Of a stretch of DNA of 64,000 nucleotides, positions 51,411-60,241 are shown in pieces. This DNA comes from Clostridiales bacterium (GTDB lineage: Bacteria > Bacillota > Clostridia > Oscillospirales > CAG-272), in contig QALR01000024.1 in NCBI GenBank assembly GCA_003150035.1, positions 62,001 through 126,000 on the forward strand, written 5' to 3'. Below the pieces are notes generated by a model that saw nothing but the letters and a program-made list of their open reading frames with translations, was not told the DNA's origin and ran no database searches. Position 1 is the stretch's first letter. Each line of letters starts with the position of its first letter. Both the position numbers and the translations under genes were made by a program.

Positions 51411-52376
51411 ATGATTGAAATAGAAAGACCGAACATTCATGTCGTCGAATCAGATAGCGATCCAAAGAAAGGCACTTTTGTGCTTGAGCCGCTGGAGAGA
51501 GGCTATGGCATCACGCTCGGCAATTCTTTGCGTAGAGTTCTGCTGAGTTCGCTTCCCGGCGTTGCCGTTGTCAGCATAAAAATCAGCGGTGGGGATAAGG
51601 ATATTCTGCACGAGATTTCAACGGTTCCCGGCGTCAAGGAAGATGTCTGTGAAATCGTTCTGAACGTAAAGGGAATTACGGCAAAGCTGTATCCGCAGAC
51701 GCCGAAGACTGTGTCAATCGATGTGACAGGGCCGAAGGATGTGACGGCGGGCGATATTTCGTGCGATGCTGATATCGAGATTTTGAATCCGGAGCATCAC
51801 ATTGCGACGGTTTCCGACGGTGTTCGTTTCAGAATGGAGCTTACCTTCGATCATGGTCGCGGCTATGTTTCTCAGGAGAAGAACAAGCAGACCTATTCCG
51901 CCGGACAAATCGGCGTTATCTATGTGGATTCCATTTTTACTCCTGTTTATAATGTAAGCTACAAGGTGGATCCTACTCGTGTCGGCAATGTCGTCGACTA
52001 TGATAAGCTTACCTTAGAAGTGTTGACGAACGGTACGATTTCGGCAAAGGAAGCCGTATCGCTCGGCGCCAAGATACTCAACGAACATCTCAACCTCTTT
52101 GTGGAATTGTCTGATGAAGCGAAGAGTGCAGAGATCATGGTGGAAAGAGAAGAGACCAAAAAGGAAAAGGTCCTTGAGATGACCATTGAGGAGCTTGACC
52201 TGTCTGTGCGCAGCTTTAACTGCTTAAAGCGCGCAGGCATCGATACGGTGGAGGACCTCACGAGCAGCACCGAGGCGGATATGATTAAAGTCCGCAATCT
52301 CGGCAAGAAATCACTCGAGGAGGTCATCCAGAAGCTTCAGTCGCTCGGGCTCAGCCTCAGAAAAGAAGAGGAATGA
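51411..52376 (+). CDS. rpoA: DNA-directed RNA polymerase subunit alpha
   Basis: The 321-residue alpha subunit has the N-terminal assembly domain (FVLEPLERGYGITLGNSLRRVLLSSLPG; EISTVPGVKEDV; VDSIFTPVYNVSYKVDPTRVGN) and the C-terminal domain that contacts regulators (FNCLKRAGIDTVEDLTS, VRNLGKKSLEEV). ATG at 51411 follows TAGGAGGG. Confidence 0.97.
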   Translation: MIEIERPNIHVVESDSDPKKGTFVLEPLERGYGITLGNSLRRVLLSSLPGVAVVSIKISGGDKDILHEISTVPGVKEDVCEIVLNVKGITAKLYPQTPKTVSIDVTGPKDVTAGDISCDADIEILNPEHHIATVSDGVRFRMELTFDHGRGYVSQEKNKQTYSAGQIGVIYVDSIFTPVYNVSYKVDPTRVGNVVDYDKLTLEVLTNGTISAKEAVSLGAKILNEHLNLFVELSDEAKSAEIMVEREETKKEKVLEMTIEELDLSVRSFNCLKRAGIDTVEDLTSSTEADMIKVRNLGKKSLEEVIQKLQSLGLSLRKEEE

Positions 52377-52392
52377 GTTCTTGGCCGCTTGA

Positions 52393-52531
52393 CGGACCAG
52401 GGAGGTCCGATGGGCGGAGCGATAGCTGTTGGAATCCTTTCATTTTAATCTATCCCACCACTGTGGGAAATGACAGAGAGAACCTGTCTAAGGCTTTGCC
52501 GCACAGCGCGGCAAAACACCCGTGTTTTTTT
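52393..52531 (+). promoter_or_regulatory. Hairpin array between rpoA and rplQ, ending in a T-run
   Basis: Within the 225-base gap are CGGACC/GGTCCG (52393-52398/52404-52409), TCCCAC/GTGGGA (52453-52458/52463-52468), GACAG/CTGTC (52472-52476/52484-52488), TTTGCCGC/GCGGCAAA (52495-52502/52508-52515) and an AAACAC/GTGTTT element leading to T7 (52525-52531). This may be an attenuator that sets rplQ levels apart from the upstream genes; most bacteria keep the two genes close together. Confidence 0.45.
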
Positions 52532-52601
52532 CGTATGATGTATGCGGGAAAGGCGGTATTTCCTGTCACAGTGATATAACAGGCAAAGGAGGATCGTTAT
52601 A

Positions 52602-52943
52602 ATGCCCGGAACCAGAAAACTTGGCAGACCGACTGCCCATAGAATGGCCATGCTGAGAGGCATGGTGACCTTGCTGCTTGAGAACGGTTCGATTCAAACG
52701 ACCGTGACAAGAGCAAAGGAAGTCAGATCGCTGACAGATAAAATGATTACGCTCGGCAAGAAGAATACGCTTGCTTCCCGCCGTGCTGCGCTCGCCTTTA
52801 TTACAAAGGAAGACGTTGTCAAAAAGCTTTTTGACGAAATTGCCCCCTCTTATGCGGCAAGAAACGGCGGTTATACAGCTGTTTATAAGCTTGGCCCACG
52901 CCGCGGAGATGCCGCAGAGATGGCTCTTGTCAAGCTCGTTTGA
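52602..52943 (+). CDS. rplQ: 50S ribosomal protein L17
   Basis: The 113-residue L17 shows RKLGRPTAHRMAMLRGMVTLLLENGSIQTTVTRAKEVRSL (in parts) and the late YTAVYKLGPRRGDAAEMALVKLV. ATG at 52602 follows AAAGGAGGATC. It is the last gene of the superoperon. Confidence 0.97.
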   Translation: MPGTRKLGRPTAHRMAMLRGMVTLLLENGSIQTTVTRAKEVRSLTDKMITLGKKNTLASRRAALAFITKEDVVKKLFDEIAPSYAARNGGYTAVYKLGPRRGDAAEMALVKLV

Positions 52944-52962
52944 TTGGATAAGAGTGTTTATA

Positions 52963-52999
52963 AAAAATCGGATCGATATGATGATCGATCCGATTTTTT
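52963..52999 (+). terminator. Terminator of the ribosomal superoperon
   Basis: A perfect stem AAAAATCGGATCGAT/ATCGATCCGATTTTT with a short loop is followed by T residues. It lies 20 bases after rplQ. Confidence 0.93.
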
Positions 53000-53021
53000 G
53001 TATTTTATATTATATATAGGA

Positions 53022-53050
53022 TTGACATTTCATGCAGTCCATGTTAAGAT
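53022..53050 (+). promoter_or_regulatory. Promoter for the lipoprotein/FtsX-permease cluster
   Basis: A perfect TTGACA (53022-53027), a 17-base spacer and TAAGAT (53045-53050) lie about 75 bases before the first lipoprotein gene. Confidence 0.75.
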
Positions 53051-53126
53051 AAAAACAGAGATGAAAGTTGCATCTCGAAATGATACAATAAATCATGATT
53101 TATACTAAAAACAGGAGGCGAATCAA

Positions 53127-54620
53127 ATGAAACGGTGTTTTGCTATATTTATAACAGCGTGCTTCTGCCTGTGTCTCCTTTCTTCGTGCGGCGAAGGGGA
53201 AGGGGATACTACGGAGCCGAGCTACACGACACGCCCGCCGGAAACCATGGAAACGGTGGAAACCACGGAAACGGGGGAGACTGCCGCGCCGCCGTCCTCG
53301 TCGTTCTATGGGACCGATTGGGAATACCGCTCCATTGATCTTTCGGACGGTCAATATCGCCCCTCTTCTTTTGATGCGGATGTAGCGGCGGCGGCTTTCG
53401 GGTATGAGGAAGGTACTTACGAATACGATTATTTTCGGGCGCTTTCCGGTATTTCTGCAAATGCGTATCTCGTCGGAGTCGACCATAGCGTTATATGCGG
53501 GATCGATCTTGTAGACAAATTTACGGAGAGAATCGACATGACGGCATATATCGCACCGTATGAGTCGATTTTGTATCATACCTTTTCACTGCTTGCTGAC
53601 CGTGGCTTTACTTTACCGGATATATCATCCGGTTCGTCATATATTCAATCCATCCCCTATGAGCTGCATGCAGCGGAGCGAAGCACGGTTCTGGGGCTTT
53701 TTTTTAACTATATAGATACAGCTTTGATCGAATATGCAGAGGAGCTGTTGGCACTTTCCACACGGTATCCCGCATATAAAGGGGAATTTGCGCTGTCTGA
53801 AAAAGTGATAGAGGAGGCGGAGGCACTCGTTGAGGCATGTCGGCCAATAGCGGAAAATCGGGATACTCTTCGAGCGAGCTGGCGTGCTTATTATCAGGAA
53901 GTGGCACCGACGCTCGAGGTAACAGAGGAATTTATTGCCGAGCTTGACGCCGTGAAAATCACCATTTCCGGAAACGGACAATATTATCTGCCGAATGTGA
54001 TGGGTGAATATATTGAAAATTATCAGTATAAATTGGAAAGCAGCATTTCGCGTCCGGGGGTGATGGTGGATAGGCCGGTTCCGATGGATTCTCCTGTTGT
54101 GATTTATCTGCCGGTTTCTTCTTACTATGGACTGGGTTTTGATAGACAATTGAGCGTTACATCGATGGATGAATCCGGATATCCTTACGAAAATACGGTT
54201 GCATTGACGCTCGACCCTGCGGACTATTTTTCCGACGAGCCACTTACGATGAACGACCCGTTTTTGGATGCGGCATTGCGGGAATATTTCGGCGGCGACT
54301 ATTCGGAGCGGGATTTGCTGAATATTGTTTCTTTGACTATTAGCTATCGGTTGATAAACGGCTATGGACCAAACGAACCATATATAATGTTTTCGGCAAA
54401 TAACGAAGAAGACAGAAGGATTCATACTTACTATTATTATTCCGATTTTTTTGATGAGCCGTCGGATGGATGTATGCCGGAGACAATCGAAGAAGATGTG
54501 AGACATTTTCATGGGCTTACTATTATCGTCTTAGGCGACCAGAACGGTTATCGGATTCCGGAAGAGCTGGAACAAGAGTTGATGCCATATGAGGTGACAG
54601 AGAACATTTGGGACTCATAA
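53127..54620 (+). CDS. Large lipoprotein of unknown function
   Basis: The 497-residue protein begins with a lipoprotein signal peptide; the lipobox LSSC puts the acylated cysteine at 21. A low-complexity T/E/P linker (TTEPSYTTRPPETMETVETTETGETA) at about 26-56 is followed by a globular part of alternating helical and beta-rich regions. No family could be assigned. It is the first gene after the promoter, transcribed with a second lipoprotein, two FtsX-type permeases and an ATPase, so a role in an export or envelope-remodelling machine is inferred from context only. Confidence 0.75.
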   Translation: MKRCFAIFITACFCLCLLSSCGEGEGDTTEPSYTTRPPETMETVETTETGETAAPPSSSFYGTDWEYRSIDLSDGQYRPSSFDADVAAAAFGYEEGTYEYDYFRALSGISANAYLVGVDHSVICGIDLVDKFTERIDMTAYIAPYESILYHTFSLLADRGFTLPDISSGSSYIQSIPYELHAAERSTVLGLFFNYIDTALIEYAEELLALSTRYPAYKGEFALSEKVIEEAEALVEACRPIAENRDTLRASWRAYYQEVAPTLEVTEEFIAELDAVKITISGNGQYYLPNVMGEYIENYQYKLESSISRPGVMVDRPVPMDSPVVIYLPVSSYYGLGFDRQLSVTSMDESGYPYENTVALTLDPADYFSDEPLTMNDPFLDAALREYFGGDYSERDLLNIVSLTISYRLINGYGPNEPYIMFSANNEEDRRIHTYYYYSDFFDEPSDGCMPETIEEDVRHFHGLTIIVLGDQNGYRIPEELEQELMPYEVTENIWDS

Positions 54621-54675
54621 TATCCATAAACAAACGGACGGCCTGCCGTAAGATGCAGGAGAAAAGGAGCATCTT

Positions 54676-55173
54676 ATGAAAAGATGGCTCATAGCCACGC
54701 TGGCGGCGCTTTTGGGCCTTGCCGTGCTGACATCTTGCACGGACAGGCATTATGTGGAGTTCGATGCCTTAGGTGAGAGCTTTCGCGCGGAAAACGCAGA
54801 GATGTTTTTGAACCCGGCGTGTGACCATTATCTTCGGTATAGGGAGCTCGAAGCTGGATCGGAAATCGACGGGAGCTTCTACCACATTGTGTATTGCCAT
54901 TGGGGGCACTGCGGATATGAGACTCACGAGGAGCCGCATGTCATCGAGCTTTCCCAAATCTCTTCAGCTACGGGAATGAGCTTCAAGGAAAACGGCTATT
55001 TTTATCACCGTGTGCTTGCCTATTGCGTTTTTTGTGATGCGACGCTGGAATGGTGGGTGCTGTGTGAAGATCAGGAAGATCCCTGTTCGATAGTGATGGG
55101 AGAGAACTGCCTTGCAGATGCGGATTGGAGGGAGCTTTTGTGCGATACGCCGTACGAAATATTGGGCGACTGA
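54676..55173 (+). CDS. Cysteine-rich lipoprotein of unknown function
   Basis: The 165-residue protein has a lipoprotein signal (lipobox LTSC, acylated C21). The mature part has many cysteines and histidines (HIVYCHWGHCGYETHEEPH, YCVFCDATLEWWVLCED), suggesting a zinc-binding or disulfide-rich extracellular domain. No family could be assigned. It overlaps the next permease gene by 34 bases, which supports coupled expression and function with that permease. Confidence 0.75.
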   Translation: MKRWLIATLAALLGLAVLTSCTDRHYVEFDALGESFRAENAEMFLNPACDHYLRYRELEAGSEIDGSFYHIVYCHWGHCGYETHEEPHVIELSQISSATGMSFKENGYFYHRVLAYCVFCDATLEWWVLCEDQEDPCSIVMGENCLADADWRELLCDTPYEILGD

Positions 55174-56597
55174 AAACAAGAAGCTTTCTGACCTTTGCGA
55201 TGGCACTTATCATCCTGTTTTTATCGATGTTCGGCATTATGGTGGAGCGGCTTTGTGCCGACAGCCGCGCACGATTTTTCGGGGTGCTCGACGGTTCTGT
55301 TTATGTGACCGATGATGCTATGGAGCCGTTCCTATCCTATCAGGCGGCGTGTGCCATTGACGAGCATTCCGACCTGATTACCAAGGTGTCGGCGCGCAAG
55401 GAATACGATGTGTATCTTCTTGATATCGATTATATCGGGCAAGGCACGTTCAAGAGAATGCGGTATCCCGGTGAGCCGGTAGCCGGTTTGGAGGTGGATT
55501 ATATCGAGGGCTTCCGCCTTCAGGCCGTTACCTCTATGGATATTTTGGATGAAGTATACAGGGGCAGTCTTACGATGGTCGAAGGTTCTATCATTACGGA
55601 ACAGAATAATGAGAACCGGGACAACAAAATTGTGATTTCCGATACATTGGCGCAGCAGCAGGATCTTTCGATCGGAGATACGGTCTCTGTTTGCATGTTC
55701 TCCCTGTATCGGGACGAGGCGGCGCTGGTGGTGGGCGGCTATGGTGAGGAGCGATATTCCTATACCTATATCATTGGGGGAATCTATCACAATGAGGAGG
55801 ACAATCTGAACTCGGTGAACCGTCCATGGCTTGTGAATGCCAACAAGGTGTATGTTCCGATCACAACGGTAGAGGATATCAGCCGGAACTCCTCGATACA
55901 GCTTTATTATAATAATACGAATCTAAGCGCCATCATCGATAATCCGCTGCTCATTCCGGATTCTCTGAACCTTCATCTTTCCGATATGGACGCGGCGGAG
56001 GCTCTGGAGGAGGAATTAGGGCAGCTCGGCTTTCTCCAAGAGGTGCGCTTGACAAAATATATGTCGGATGCGTCATCATCGCCGTCTGCAAGACTTTCGC
56101 AGATTATTGCTACTGTGGTGGTCGGGGTGGTGGCGGCAGGTTTTGTCGCCTTCCTGCTGATTCTGTTTTTCAACATGAATGCGCGTCGGCGTGAGCTTGC
56201 CATGCTATCTGCGCTCGGCAAACGACGCAGCGCGATTGCCGGTTCTTTCTTCCTTGAGGTAATTCTTTTGACTGCGCTTGCGGCTGTGCTTGGCACGCTT
56301 GCCTTTGCCGGGGCGGTTTCGCTCTTTGCGGCGCCAATTACCGCTTATTTGAATTCGGCGGAACTTTCTAAAAATAGGGAAAGTGAAACGGTGGATTCCG
56401 TTCTCCTCGGAGATCCGGGTGGTGCGCATGTCTTGGAACGTATGACGGACTTTGATTATCTTGCACGGGAATATATCTTGCCGTCGCTTTTGGTGACGCT
56501 TGCGGCCGCCTTGGTATTGATGGCCGCCGTCTATCTGTTTGTCCTGCTTTATGTGCGCAGAATCAATGCGCTGTCTGCTGTAGGAGGGAAAGAATGA
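55140..56597 (+). CDS. FtsX/MacB-type ABC transporter permease (four helices)
   Basis: The 485-residue permease has an N-terminal helix (about 16-38), a large extracytoplasmic domain, and three more helices near residues 315-340, 358-390 and 445-472, the FtsX/MacB arrangement. The loop after helix 2 carries NARRRELAMLSALGKRRSA, a MacB-type coupling segment. GTG at 55140 is used because GGAGGGAG lies just before it; a TTG five codons upstream is possible. It overlaps the lipoprotein gene upstream and the second permease downstream (ATGA), so they form one operon. Confidence 0.9.
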   Translation: MRYAVRNIGRLKTRSFLTFAMALIILFLSMFGIMVERLCADSRARFFGVLDGSVYVTDDAMEPFLSYQAACAIDEHSDLITKVSARKEYDVYLLDIDYIGQGTFKRMRYPGEPVAGLEVDYIEGFRLQAVTSMDILDEVYRGSLTMVEGSIITEQNNENRDNKIVISDTLAQQQDLSIGDTVSVCMFSLYRDEAALVVGGYGEERYSYTYIIGGIYHNEEDNLNSVNRPWLVNANKVYVPITTVEDISRNSSIQLYYNNTNLSAIIDNPLLIPDSLNLHLSDMDAAEALEEELGQLGFLQEVRLTKYMSDASSSPSARLSQIIATVVVGVVAAGFVAFLLILFFNMNARRRELAMLSALGKRRSAIAGSFFLEVILLTALAAVLGTLAFAGAVSLFAAPITAYLNSAELSKNRESETVDSVLLGDPGGAHVLERMTDFDYLAREYILPSLLVTLAAALVLMAAVYLFVLLYVRRINALSAVGGKE

Positions 56598-58411
56598 TTC
56601 TGAAGCTTGCTTTCCGAAATCTTGTCCGAATGCCGTGGCGGACCATTTTGTATTTTCTTGTCATCCTGCTTATCGCGCTCGCGGTGACGGCGTCGGCTTT
56701 TGTGTTTGTGGCGTGTGACGGCGCGGGACGTTCCTTGGATGAGAATTATATTTTTGTGGCGTCCTTGGTGCCGAGGGATTCTGCCTCGCAGGTTTCCCTG
56801 CGAGATTTGGGATATTGTCTTTCCGACGCGGATGTGTTAGCCTATCAAGTCGCTATGACGGAGTATGACAGTGTGGTTCCGAGCGGCGCCAATCTGTACC
56901 GTTTGCCGGAAAAGGTGGCGCCGGAGGATGCAGAAATCTTTTGGATGGACAGTCCTGCCTGCGAGATCGTCGCGGTGGAAAACCTGTCACTGGTTTATCC
57001 GTTTTTTACAGGGGACTGTACGATCACAGCGGGCACAGGGTTTACTGCCGCGGGATATAATGGGGCCTTGGCAGAGCTTTTGATTCCGTGGTGGATGGCG
57101 GAGAAGTATGAGCTTTCGGTCGGCGATACGGTCATCCGGCGCTATTTGGGCCTGAATGGTACCACCGAGAATTTTTTGTTTTTCCCATGCAAGGTTGTCG
57201 GGATCTATACATCAAAAAATGCGGAAGGGGCAGATACGGGAAATTATCCCGCCTATTTCCCGCTTGCCGTTGCAGAATTGGACTATGGATATTTTGCCAC
57301 AAGAGCGACCACGACTGATGATTTGATGATCGAGCGCGCAGACTTTATGCTTCGTGACAGAGAGGCTTTTTCGACTTTTGTCATGGCGGCTGTAGAAAAC
57401 GGTCTGGATTTACAGGAGGCGAATCTTGTTTTTAACAACAGCTCTTATGATGTTCTGCGAGAGGAGCTTCAGAATATTGACACGATCGCTGCTTTGGTGT
57501 TCATTGTAGCGTTGGTTGTGGGTGTTGGTGTGTTTGCGTTCTTCACGGCTTATTTTGGAAATTCGAGAAGGAAAGAAAAAGAGATCCTGCATGCGCTCGG
57601 CATGAAAAAGTGCTCGGTTTCCGCGATGATGGCAGCAGAGCTTTGCGTTATCGCTGTAGCAGCGGCAATCGTCGGTTTTTTCGGCGGTATGGGAGCGGCG
57701 GATGCCGTGTGCGGCTATGTCAACGAAACGGTGCTTGCTGAGGCTTCGGAATCAGCGGTTCTCCGGGCGGCGGATTCCGCAAGAACGGATCCGGGCGCCA
57801 TGCCGCTTGAGCGGGAAATCGAGATTGAAATTTCCATTTCAGGAGGAAAAGCGACGGTGCCGGATATCCCTGTCAATCGGATAAAAACCGTGGGGGAAGA
57901 TGAGCTTGGCATCAGCAGACAGGTGTTTTATGATATAGACACAGCGCAAAATATCATACAGGAATATGCGCCATGGGTACCGCGGGAGGTGGTGGGACTC
58001 ACCGACCTTTCACAGGTGGAAACCTCTATTTCGTATGAGGACCTCATGGCACTTCCGGATTATCGTGAGGGCCGCATTTATTGCTTTGTCAGCGAGGAAT
58101 ATGCACACGAGCTGGAACGTGAATACATTTATCTTACTCCGCGGGACAAGACAGGATTTGGCATGGTCAGTTCAGTGAGCAGCGCTATAGGAGGGCTCTT
58201 GATTCCACAGAGCACGTGGATTGTCGTTGCGGGAACCTATGAAGACAACGAGTATTGCTCCAGCTCGGATATCTTAATCCGGATGGAAGATTATTATCGG
58301 CTATACAGCGAGCTTTCCGTTACCGATGACGATTTCCGGTTTGAGAGGATCGGAGAAATTGTGAAAAAAGAAACAGGCGAGAAGGAGGAAGAAGCCTATG
58401 GCGATTCTTGA
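56594..58411 (+). CDS. FtsX-type ABC transporter permease lacking the last helix
   Basis: The 605-residue protein has helix 1 (about 17-43), an extracytoplasmic domain, and helices near 298-322 and 345-370, but the following ~235 residues contain no membrane segment. The loop FGNSRRKEKEILHALGMKKCSVSA is the typical FtsX coupling element. The tail (VSEEYAHELEREYIYL and WIVVAGTYEDNEY) resembles a second MacB-like extracellular core domain, so the protein looks like a longer two-domain permease truncated at its C-terminus, or a natural variant. Its ATG overlaps the first permease and its end overlaps the ATPase gene. Confidence 0.88.
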   Translation: MILKLAFRNLVRMPWRTILYFLVILLIALAVTASAFVFVACDGAGRSLDENYIFVASLVPRDSASQVSLRDLGYCLSDADVLAYQVAMTEYDSVVPSGANLYRLPEKVAPEDAEIFWMDSPACEIVAVENLSLVYPFFTGDCTITAGTGFTAAGYNGALAELLIPWWMAEKYELSVGDTVIRRYLGLNGTTENFLFFPCKVVGIYTSKNAEGADTGNYPAYFPLAVAELDYGYFATRATTTDDLMIERADFMLRDREAFSTFVMAAVENGLDLQEANLVFNNSSYDVLREELQNIDTIAALVFIVALVVGVGVFAFFTAYFGNSRRKEKEILHALGMKKCSVSAMMAAELCVIAVAAAIVGFFGGMGAADAVCGYVNETVLAEASESAVLRAADSARTDPGAMPLEREIEIEISISGGKATVPDIPVNRIKTVGEDELGISRQVFYDIDTAQNIIQEYAPWVPREVVGLTDLSQVETSISYEDLMALPDYREGRIYCFVSEEYAHELEREYIYLTPRDKTGFGMVSSVSSAIGGLLIPQSTWIVVAGTYEDNEYCSSSDILIRMEDYYRLYSELSVTDDDFRFERIGEIVKKETGEKEEEAYGDS

Positions 58412-59081
58412 AATAGAGGGACTTGCCTACGACTATGTGACGAGGGCCGGCGTGGTTCATGCCTTAAGGCATGCGAGCGCGCGGTTTGAATCCGGAAAGC
58501 TGTATGCCATTGTTGGACGTTCGGGTAGCGGAAAATCCACGTTTATGTCCCTGCTTGCAGGACTGGACGTGCCAAAGCAGGGAACAGTTCTTTATCGCGG
58601 CACTGATCTTGCCACTATGGACAGAGATCGATATCGCAGAGAGCATGTCGGCATGATTTTTCAGTCCTATTATCTGCTGCCGCAGCTCACGGCGACAGAG
58701 AATGTCGAGCTTTCTCTTGAGCTTGCCGGATATAAGGAGGAAAAAAGAAAACGGGCGCAGGTCATGCTTGCGATGATGGGACTGAAACCTGCACAGTATA
58801 AAAAGCGCAGCACGGAATTTTCCGGCGGGGAACAGCAACGCATTGCGATCGCACGCGCGATTGCGCCGAATCCGGAAATTGTGCTTGCCGATGAGCCGAC
58901 CGGAAATCTTGACAATGACACAAGCGAAAAAATCGTTGCCATTTTGTCGGACATGGCGCATCGGTATGGGAAATGCGTCATTCTTATCACCCATGCTATG
59001 GAGGTTGCCGCTAAGGCGGACTTTATCTTGCACATGAGCGATGGATATTTGGGAGAACCGCAGGAGGCAGACTCTGTTTGA
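58398..59081 (+). CDS. MacB/LolD-type ABC transporter ATP-binding protein
   Basis: The 227-residue ATPase has Walker A GRSGSGKST, the LSGG-type signature FSGGEQQRIAIARAIA, Walker B IVLADEPTG and ITHAME for the H-loop. It is of the LolD/MacB/FtsE type and energises the two adjacent permeases. Its ATG overlaps the end of the second permease gene by 14 bases. Confidence 0.94.
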   Translation: MAILEIEGLAYDYVTRAGVVHALRHASARFESGKLYAIVGRSGSGKSTFMSLLAGLDVPKQGTVLYRGTDLATMDRDRYRREHVGMIFQSYYLLPQLTATENVELSLELAGYKEEKRKRAQVMLAMMGLKPAQYKKRSTEFSGGEQQRIAIARAIAPNPEIVLADEPTGNLDNDTSEKIVAILSDMAHRYGKCVILITHAMEVAAKADFILHMSDGYLGEPQEADSV

Positions 59082-59203
59082 TAGGATGGATTGTTATAAA
59101 AAGAAAAGCAATATGTGGTACAGAGTAAGCTTCGATGCGCGAGGTTGGCATGTATGTGTGATGCCTGCCGTATCAAAAATCCTACCGAGCCCAAATCTTT
59201 CAT

Positions 59204-59230
59204 AAGGTGTCCCTCGCGGGACACCTTTTT
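59204..59230 (+). terminator. Terminator of the lipoprotein/permease operon
   Basis: The perfect 10-bp stem AAGGTGTCCC/GGGACACCTT with loop TCGC is followed by TTTTT. Confidence 0.92.
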
Positions 59231-59250
59231 CAACCTTTCATCTCTTGGAT

Positions 59251-59279
59251 TTGACAAATGCAGATCCCTATGATAGAAT
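59251..59279 (+). promoter_or_regulatory. Promoter of the CmpB-like membrane protein
   Basis: A perfect TTGACA (59251-59256), a 17-base spacer and TAGAAT (59274-59279). The promoter closely resembles that at 60242-60270, sharing TTGACAAA and TGATAGAAT. Confidence 0.75.
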
Positions 59280-59333
59280 GATACGGGACAAAAATGAGCT
59301 TCACATGACAAAGGTAGAAATGGGAGTGGAACG

Positions 59334-60074
59334 ATGAATTTGTTCTTGACGCTTGCGTTTTTGTTTTTTATCGGTTCGGTGTGCGGGTGGGTCATAGAGC
59401 TTTTATTCAGACGCTTTTTTTCATCTGCTAACCCAGAGCGTAAATGGATCAACCCCGGCTTTTGCGCCGGTCCTTATTTGCCCCTTTATGGCTGCGGACT
59501 TTGTCTGCTATATTTGATTGCGAGCCTAGAAGATCTCTCTTTGATTAAAAATCCGGTTTGGAACAGAGTGGCGCTTTTTGCTGTGATGGCGCTTTGTATG
59601 ACCGTCATCGAATATATAGCCGGTATGCTGAGTCTGAAATTCATGAAGATCCGCTTGTGGGATTATTCCCATGAATGGGGCAATATTGGGGGCGTCATCT
59701 GCCCTAAATTTTCGCTTGTGTGGGCGGGGCTCGGTGCTCTTTATTATTTTCTTGTACATCCGCATATCCTCGACGCGCTTGCGTGGCTTTCCCGTAATCT
59801 TGCTTTTTCTTTTGTTATTGGCTTGTTTTTTGGCTTTTTTATTGTGGATGTCATACACGCCTCACAGCTTGTCGCCAAGCTGAAAAAATATGCGGAGGAA
59901 AATCAAGTTATTGTTCGCTATGAAGCGATTAAAGCGGACATCCGAAGAAGATATGACCAAGCTAAGCAGCGATATCCGTTTTTTCATCCGTTCCATACGG
60001 ACAAGCCGCTTATCGAGCATTTGAAAGACAAGAAAAACGTTATAGAAGAGATAAAAAAGAAAATTCATCGATAA
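59334..60074 (+). CDS. Membrane protein of the CmpB-like putative ABC transporter family (PF06541-type)
   Basis: The 246-residue protein has about five helices and a basic C-terminal cytoplasmic tail with coiled-coil character (KLKKYAEENQVIVRYE..., DRRRYDQAKQRY). The sequences SVCGWVIELLFRRFF, INPGFCAGPYLPLYGCG and LWDYSHEWGNIGGVICP are diagnostic of a family once named putative ABC-transporter type IV, whose function is unknown. It is a single gene between its own promoter and the next transcription unit. Confidence 0.85.
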   Translation: MNLFLTLAFLFFIGSVCGWVIELLFRRFFSSANPERKWINPGFCAGPYLPLYGCGLCLLYLIASLEDLSLIKNPVWNRVALFAVMALCMTVIEYIAGMLSLKFMKIRLWDYSHEWGNIGGVICPKFSLVWAGLGALYYFLVHPHILDALAWLSRNLAFSFVIGLFFGFFIVDVIHASQLVAKLKKYAEENQVIVRYEAIKADIRRRYDQAKQRYPFFHPFHTDKPLIEHLKDKKNVIEEIKKKIHR

Positions 60075-60088
60075 ATTTTCGGCAGGGC

Positions 60089-60117
60089 TTGACAGTGAAA
60101 AAGGAATATGGTAGTAT
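60089..60117 (+). promoter_or_regulatory. Promoter of the candidate small RNA
   Basis: A perfect TTGACA (60089-60094), a 17-base spacer and TAGTAT (60112-60117) give a start near 60124, immediately before the first hairpin of the candidate RNA. It overlaps no coding gene. Confidence 0.7.
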
Positions 60118-60121
60118 AAAA

Positions 60122-60215
60122 ACAAGCGAATTGCTTATAGCAATTCGGATTCTTCCGTTCGCTTTTGCGGGCGGAAGAATCCCTCACGGGGTACCCCCTC
60201 ACGGGGGTACTTTTT
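60122..60215 (+). ncRNA. Candidate small noncoding RNA gene
   Basis: Between its own promoter and terminator is a ~95-base element with no open reading frame of note. It contains a perfect 8-bp hairpin CGAATTGC/GCAATTCG (60127-60134/60140-60147), a perfect 11-bp hairpin GGATTCTTCCG/CGGAAGAATCC (60147-60157/60172-60182) and a terminal hairpin GTACCCCC/GGGGGTAC (60191-60198/60203-60210) with T5. It does not resemble a recognised RNA family, and the next coding gene has a separate promoter. An sRNA is the simplest explanation. Confidence 0.55.
60191..60215 (+). terminator. Intrinsic terminator of the candidate small RNA
   Basis: The perfect 8-bp stem GTACCCCC/GGGGGTAC with loop TCAC is followed by TTTTT. 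It lies before the separate promoter of the ABC-2 exporter operon. Confidence 0.9.
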
Positions 60216-60241
60216 CTTTTTTGCGATCCTTGCTTTCCTAT

